The notes beneath the pieces were generated by a model that saw only the letters and a list, made by a program, of their open reading frames with translations, was not told where the DNA came from and made no database searches. Of a stretch of DNA of 64,000 nt, positions 59,848-64,000 are shown piece by piece (the stretch's first letter is position 1; every line of letters starts with the position of its first letter). A program made the translations under genes and the position numbers. Source of the stretch: Brevundimonas basaltis (GTDB taxonomy: Bacteria; Pseudomonadota; Alphaproteobacteria; Caulobacterales; Caulobacteraceae); assembly GCF_014202075.1 (NCBI RefSeq), contig NZ_JACHFZ010000002.1, positions 434,001 to 498,000 on the forward strand, read 5' to 3'.

Positions 59848-61785
59848 GTGACCGAATCTAACCCAACCAACGAGCAACACAGTGCATCGGCTGCCGCCCC
59901 AGACGAGCAATCGAAGGGGGTCGAGCCCTCGACGATAGCTGTCCAGAAAACCGGTGAAACGGGCGCTTCAACGCCAGAACCTGTTTCGCCCCTTTCCTCA
60001 GGCTCGGACGCTGTGCCGGCGCCCCAGCCGCCGGCGGAGCCGGACTACGCCGACGACGTCTATACCCCGGCGCCCCGATCGAACCCGGTGGTGAACGCAC
60101 TCGTCGCCAACGGCCTCTACCTGAAGGACGAAGGCGACGGTTTCCACAGGGTCACATGCCCTTGGGCCTCGGAGCATCCGCCTGAAGTCTCGTCTGAGGC
60201 GGGCTACCTTGAGCCGTGCTTCGGCAGACCGATCGGGCAGTTCCGGTGCGCGCATAACCACTCCGAGAAGCGCGACGCGCAGAGTTTGATCGATCACCTC
60301 GGAATCACGCCGGATATCGCGCGGGCCAAGGCTGTCATTCTCCTGCAGACAGGGGAAAGTTATCGGGCGGTGGCTGCGTCAGAGAGAGTTCTGGCGGCGG
60401 ACGGGAGGTACTACAACGCTGGTGGCCCCATCGTCCGCACCATCCAGACGCCAGGACAAGGCATAGCGACCGAACTCGTCAACGATCAGACCCTAAGCTC
60501 CTTTCTCGCGTCGAAGATCGATTTCTTCAGGAAGGCGAAGGGCAACCAGTGGGAGCGATGTGATCCGCCTGCGAACATCGTCCAGAGCCTGCGGTATGGT
60601 CAGGATCGGCTCCATCTGCGGCCCCTCACGGGCCTGTCCAGGCAGCCGTTCTATGGGGCGGACGGGCGGCTTGTCGCCAAGTCTGGTTACGATGAGCCCA
60701 CGGGCATCTACGCGGATTTTGATGAGGCCAAATACGACCTCGGCAGCCCTACAAGGGATGATGCTGAACTTCAGCTCGACTACCTGAAGTGGCTTCTGCG
60801 AGAATTCCAGTTCGCGTCAGATGCTGATCTTGCGGCGGCTCTGGTCGCAATCCTCACCGCTGCTGTCCGCCCATCCCTTCCGCTCGCGCCGGCGTTCAAT
60901 ATCAATGCGCCTCGGTCAGGGGGCGGGAAGAGCTTTCTGGCGGGGCTGATCGCTTTGGCCGCCACTCCGGCCGAGCCCTACAGCGTGAGCTATCCGACCA
61001 CGCCAGAAGAGGCGACCAAGGTCATCCTGTCGATGCTGCTGGAGAAGCCCGCTGTCGTCTTGTTCGATGACATGCAGTTGCAGACGGGCTGGAAGTCGCT
61101 CGGTCCGATGAACAAGGCACTGACCAGTGCGACCATCACCGAGCGTGTTCTCAGTAGAAGCCGGACCGCCACGGCGCGCACCAACGTGCTCTTCCTCGGC
61201 ACGGGCAACAACGTAGAACCGGGCCAGGATATGCGTCGTCGCGTAGTATCCATCCGCCTCGCTCCGAGGACCCAGACGCCCACGCTGCAGCGGTACTCGT
61301 TCAACCCTGTCGCCCATATCCGGGAGCGCCGGGAGCACATCGTCCAGGCAGCGCTGACCATCATCGAAGCCCACCGTCTGGCCGGCCGCCCCGTCGAGGA
61401 CGTCCCTCCGATTGGAAGTTATGAAGACTGGTCGATGGCCTGCCGGCAGTCGCTCATATGGCTGGGTGAGCCTGATCCGGCGACCAGCCTGATCGAACAG
61501 GTTCAGAACGATACCGATCAAGATGCGCTCGCCGAGTTCTTGAGGCACTGGTTCAGGCTCTTTGGCGACGAACCCATGATGGTGCGTGAGGTGGTCCCCT
61601 ATCCCGCCAGAGATGCCAAGTTTGCCGACGCGCTGGACGAGATCGGAGTGATGGATGGCTCTGCCGTCAACACGAAGAGGTTCGGCTGGTACCTCAAGCG
61701 TCACCGAGGCTGCTGGGCCAATGGCTTCAGAATCGAGTCAGGCCCGAACTCTCAGCGCAATACTTGGCGGGTTCTCGGTGACTGA
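59848..61785 (+). CDS. Primase/helicase-like replication protein
   Basis: 645 residues from a GTG with GGAGACGAG upstream; the frame is open further upstream but that part is not conserved-looking. A low-complexity N-terminus precedes a zinc-finger-like segment CPWASEH...FRCAHNHSEKRDAQSLIDHLGI near residues 105-150, similar in layout to phage primase-helicases. The C-terminal NTPase has a Walker A RSGGGKSFLAGLIAL near 355 and Walker B VVLFDDMQ near 405, with TNVLFLGTGNNVEPGQDMRRRVVSIRL. It replaces the VapE protein of element 1. Confidence 0.75.
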   Translation: MTESNPTNEQHSASAAAPDEQSKGVEPSTIAVQKTGETGASTPEPVSPLSSGSDAVPAPQPPAEPDYADDVYTPAPRSNPVVNALVANGLYLKDEGDGFHRVTCPWASEHPPEVSSEAGYLEPCFGRPIGQFRCAHNHSEKRDAQSLIDHLGITPDIARAKAVILLQTGESYRAVAASERVLAADGRYYNAGGPIVRTIQTPGQGIATELVNDQTLSSFLASKIDFFRKAKGNQWERCDPPANIVQSLRYGQDRLHLRPLTGLSRQPFYGADGRLVAKSGYDEPTGIYADFDEAKYDLGSPTRDDAELQLDYLKWLLREFQFASDADLAAALVAILTAAVRPSLPLAPAFNINAPRSGGGKSFLAGLIALAATPAEPYSVSYPTTPEEATKVILSMLLEKPAVVLFDDMQLQTGWKSLGPMNKALTSATITERVLSRSRTATARTNVLFLGTGNNVEPGQDMRRRVVSIRLAPRTQTPTLQRYSFNPVAHIRERREHIVQAALTIIEAHRLAGRPVEDVPPIGSYEDWSMACRQSLIWLGEPDPATSLIEQVQNDTDQDALAEFLRHWFRLFGDEPMMVREVVPYPARDAKFADALDEIGVMDGSAVNTKRFGWYLKRHRGCWANGFRIESGPNSQRNTWRVLGD

Positions 61786-62094
61786 GCAGTTTCCGAAGGC
61801 TCGGCGATCCATCGCCGCCGGACCGGCCCCGCAAAAAACGGGTGAAAGAGGTCACCTGTTTCGCCCGTTTTCCGCGGCCCCGCCACGGACGCCAGTAGCG
61901 CCAAAAGCGGCCCCCTGACGCCCGCTTCGGGTCCCCCATGGCCCGACCATCCCCGCCCCCGACGCGTGGCCCCTGCGGCCAACTCTGGGGCAACGCGGGC
62001 CTGACCCGCTCCAGCCGACCCCACCCCAACCGACCGCCTTCCCGGCGGCCTGACGGCGCTCGCCCGCCGATCATAAAACCTGAAGGAAATCACC
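61786..62094. other. Gene-free stretch with conserved GC/pyrimidine-rich block (61946-62066)
   Basis: 309 bp. 61946-62066 matches 47655-47775 of element 1 along its length. It also contains CGGGTGAAAGAGG/CCGTTTTC-type short dyads near the replication gene end. No ORF is credible. Confidence 0.65.
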
Positions 62095-63249
62095 ATGCCT
62101 AAAGCTCACCTGACCCCCGCCTTCGTCGCCAATGCCGGCTGCGAGGTCGGCAAGAAAAAGACGGACTGGTACGACGACACTGTGACGGGGTTCGTCCTGG
62201 AGTGCCGCTGTGGCGGCGGCCGAACCTACTACCTTCGCTATCCCGACGCCGCCGGTCGTCAGAAGCAGCATAAGATCGGGAAGTACGAGGACGTCACGTT
62301 CGCCGCGGCCAAGAAGGAGGCGCAGAGACTCCGAGCGAAGGTCGTGATGGGCGGCGACCCCCGCGCCGAGAAGGTGCTGGCGAGAGCCATCCCCCAGTAC
62401 GTGGAGCTGTCGGTCATGCATCTCGACGACGCAAAGCTTCACCAGCGCTCCTACTCCACCACGGAGATGTACATGCGCCGGCACATCGTTCCGAAATGGG
62501 GGAAGGTGCGGCTGACGGACATCAACAGCCGGGCCGTCGCCCAGTGGCTCGGCGAGAAGCGGGCCGAGGGGCTGGCCCCGGCCACGGTCGAGAAGATCAG
62601 GGTCATCTTCGGCCGATCCTTCGAGCTAGGCGCGCGGTGGGGCATCCCCGGCAGCGAGAAGAACCCGACCCGAGGGGTGTTCAGGAAGCCCCTGGACAAC
62701 GCCCGGGAAAGGTTTCTCACGGCCGAGGAGGCGACCCGGCTGCGGGAGGCGGTGGCGCAGTCGCAGAACACCCAGCTCCAACACATCGTGGGGCTTCTGC
62801 TCCTGACGGGTGCCCGGGTGCGGGAGCTACTGGACGCCCGGTGGGAGCATGTCGACGTTGAACGACGGACGTGGCTGATCCCGACAAGCAAGACGGGCAA
62901 GCCGCGACGGGTCCCGCTTTCGACGGCGGCGCTGGCCATCATCGAAGCCCTTCCACGCTTCAAGGGATGCCCGTGGCTGGTGCCCAACCCTGAGACCAAG
63001 AAGCCGTTCGTCTCGATCACCCATAGCTGGCAGCGAGCGAGACGCGTGGCCAAGCTGCCGGACCTCAGGATCCACGACCTGAGACACTCGGCGGCGTCCT
63101 TCATGGTCAACAGTGGCGTCGACCTGTTCGCGGTTGGCAAGGTGCTGGGTCACGCCAGCTACCAGTCCTCGCAACGCTACGCCCATCTCGCCAACGACAC
63201 CCTGCTGGCCGCTGTCGAGGCCGGCGCGGCGAAGCAGGCTGCGGTCTAA
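62095..63249 (+). CDS. Tyrosine recombinase/integrase of element 2
   Basis: 384 residues (MPKAHLTPAFVANAGCEVGKKKTDWYDDTVTGFVLE). Same layout as the element 1 integrase: arm-binding N-terminus, core-binding domain, catalytic Arg in LTGARVRELLDARW, Lys in PTSKTGKPRRV, HDLRHSAASF, LGHASYQSS and Tyr in QRYAHLAND. AAGGAAA ribosome-binding site. Expected to use the same tRNA-Thr site. Confidence 0.96.
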   Translation: MPKAHLTPAFVANAGCEVGKKKTDWYDDTVTGFVLECRCGGGRTYYLRYPDAAGRQKQHKIGKYEDVTFAAAKKEAQRLRAKVVMGGDPRAEKVLARAIPQYVELSVMHLDDAKLHQRSYSTTEMYMRRHIVPKWGKVRLTDINSRAVAQWLGEKRAEGLAPATVEKIRVIFGRSFELGARWGIPGSEKNPTRGVFRKPLDNARERFLTAEEATRLREAVAQSQNTQLQHIVGLLLLTGARVRELLDARWEHVDVERRTWLIPTSKTGKPRRVPLSTAALAIIEALPRFKGCPWLVPNPETKKPFVSITHSWQRARRVAKLPDLRIHDLRHSAASFMVNSGVDLFAVGKVLGHASYQSSQRYAHLANDTLLAAVEAGAAKQAAV

Positions 63250-63261
63250 CCCCCCAACTCC

Positions 63262-63315
63262 GCCCCGCGCGCTGGCTTCGGCTGGTTCGTGGGGCGGGGG
63301 CCCTTTATTTTTTCG
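63262..63315 (+). terminator. Conserved terminator after integrase 2
   Basis: GCCCCGC with GCGGGG-type complement around the loop CGCTGGCTTCGGCTGG, followed by TTTATTTTTT. The same loop and stem as at 48969-49025. Confidence 0.55.
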
Positions 63316-63429
63316 GCGGCGATGCCGGCAGCGGCGATGAAGGAGCCGACTTGATGCACCGCACCCTGCTTAGGGCTGGGACCCGAAGGCGGCGGAGGGG
63401 CGCTGGCCCCGTCCAATAGCCCCTTCACG

Positions 63430-63843
63430 TCATTTCCTCGTCAATCGCACCGCAGTGGTGTTCATGCTGTTGGTGCACTCCAGCGTCGTTTGGCTGCGAC
63501 GGACGCAGATCAGGCGCGCGCTGTTGTAAGCCGCGTTGCCGCACCCGTTATATGTCACCATGAAGCGGGAGTAGTCCGATGCGAAACGAACGTTTCCGCA
63601 ACCTGACCAGGCGTCGAAGTTGTTGCCGGAGGCCTTCACGACCCCAGTGATCTCAATGTCGCCGTCAAACTCGATAAAATCGAGCGTGCTGCCAGACGAT
63701 TGGTCCGTCCAGCTGGTGTTGGCCCAGTCAGCCACCGAATACCTCTCTTGCGACAAGGCCGGCGGGGAAGCGAGCATCAACATCCCCATCGACGCGATGG
63801 CGAGCACTTTCAGGCCTTCAAGGATTTTCGCAGCTTTCGTCAT
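63430..63843 (-). CDS. Secreted hypothetical protein
   Basis: 137 residues. Signal peptide GLKVLAIASMGMLMLASPPALS with cleavage before QERYS. The mature domain (WANTSWTDQSSGSTLDFIEFDGDIEITGVV...) is small and beta-rich with four cysteines (GCGN, NGCGN, LICVRR, LECTN), likely disulphide-bonded. First visible post-integrase cargo of element 2. Not recognised. Confidence 0.6.
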   Translation of the reverse strand: MTKAAKILEGLKVLAIASMGMLMLASPPALSQERYSVADWANTSWTDQSSGSTLDFIEFDGDIEITGVVKASGNNFDAWSGCGNVRFASDYSRFMVTYNGCGNAAYNSARLICVRRSQTTLECTNSMNTTAVRLTRK

Positions 63844-63868
63844 GATCGGATTTCCGATTTAGGGGCGA

Positions 63869-64000
63869 TCAATCGCCGCGGTAAGACCACCGTGCAAGAG
63901 CCACGGCATGCCCATCCTGGCGGTGGCGGGCTATCCAGCGGTTTTTGGCATCCTCGGCTTCCTGCCACGAATCATAGTTAATGCTGCAGATCGCCGAGCC
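63869..64000 (-). CDS. C-terminal fragment of a hypothetical protein (open at right edge)
   Basis: 43 codons open to the window end, reading SAICSINYDSWQEAEDAKNR followed by a basic WSYRGD terminus. Amphipathic and low in low-complexity residues, so plausibly a real gene whose start lies outside. No family can be called. Confidence 0.45.
   Translation of the reverse strand, partial: GSAICSINYDSWQEAEDAKNRWIARHRQDGHAVALARWSYRGD

Larger units (their letters stand above)
55192..64000. mobile_element. Integrative element 2 (partial, open at right edge)
   Basis: It starts at att copy 2 and shows the same conserved left end (55201-55280). It carries an Mrr/ParB-like cargo pair, the core leader, two acidic proteins, a membrane protein, a LysR-type HTH, a primase-like protein and its own integrase. 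A third copy of the 47-bp repeat is expected beyond the window. Confidence 0.8.

Noticed and set aside
34304-64000. Prophage interpretation of the integrated region
   Set aside because: No terminase, portal, capsid, tail or lysis genes are visible; integrase plus replication and cargo fits satellite-like elements better.
1-64000. CRISPR arrays, rRNA genes or insertion sequences
   Set aside because: No regularly spaced short repeats with unique spacers, no rRNA-like sequence and no transposase with terminal repeats were found.

Overview
The window is high-GC DNA from an alphaproteobacterium, most likely Caulobacterales and close to Brevundimonas or Caulobacter. This rests on a TonB-dependent receptor, the sucC/sucD/sucA/sucB order, hemC-hemD divergent from tsaD-gpsA, the def/fmt/truA neighbourhood, short Caulobacter-style proteins (DUF2007, DUF6356, entericidin) and dispersed hairpin repeats between genes. 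It was read by eye; no database search was run.

Backbone, 1-34301. After a partial TonB receptor and an MFS transporter comes the 2-oxoglutarate to succinate segment of the TCA cycle (sucC, sucD, sucA, sucB). It is interrupted between sucC and sucD by a lipoprotein gene, a VapBC-type toxin-antitoxin pair and a secreted protein gene. Next are a CaiB-family CoA-transferase divergent from glutaryl-CoA dehydrogenase (probably lysine/glutarate catabolism), a thioesterase, then def, a MazEF-type pair, fmt and truA. A ThDP enzyme and polA follow. Then comes a small variable spot (an HTH pair, an unknown protein and an FRG-domain protein), a Rieske protein, gpsA, tsaD, hemC and hemD, ending in an intact tRNA-Thr(CGT).

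Integrated elements, 34302-64000. The 3' 47 bp of the tRNA-Thr gene recur exactly at 55145-55191, and about 100 bp of sequence downstream of each copy is also related. This marks two related integrative elements in tandem. Element 1 (about 20.9 kb) is complete in the window; element 2 runs off the right edge. Both share a backbone in the same order: (i) a variable cargo slot next to the att site, (ii) a conserved leader, (iii) two paralogous small acidic proteins, each preceded by a terminator hairpin placed just before the ribosome-binding site, (iv) a small membrane protein, (v) a minus-strand HTH regulator, (vi) a replication NTPase, (vii) a conserved GC/pyrimidine-rich block of 121 bp, and (viii) a tyrosine integrase with a conserved terminator. 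The regulators (XRE versus LysR-type HTH) and replication proteins (VapE type versus zinc-finger primase/helicase-like) are unrelated, while the integrases and acidic proteins are homologous. No phage structural genes are visible, so these look like phage-satellite-like or tycheposon-like elements rather than prophages.

Cargo. Element 1 carries a membrane protein gene bounded by a 16-bp inverted repeat, and a very large helicase (DUF4011-like region, SF1 helicase, Vsr-like nuclease, DUF3320-like region, Schlafen AlbA_2-like domain) followed by a PD-(D/E)XK-like protein. After its integrase come a small membrane protein, an Ivy-like lipoprotein, and a J-domain/SPFH/zinc-ribbon/YbjQ/SHOCT cluster. 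Element 2 carries an Mrr-type endonuclease with a ParB-like partner. The att-proximal slot therefore holds a different candidate anti-phage system in each element. The best candidates for something undescribed are the element family itself, with its acidic-protein/attenuator module, and the helicase-Schlafen plus nuclease pair.
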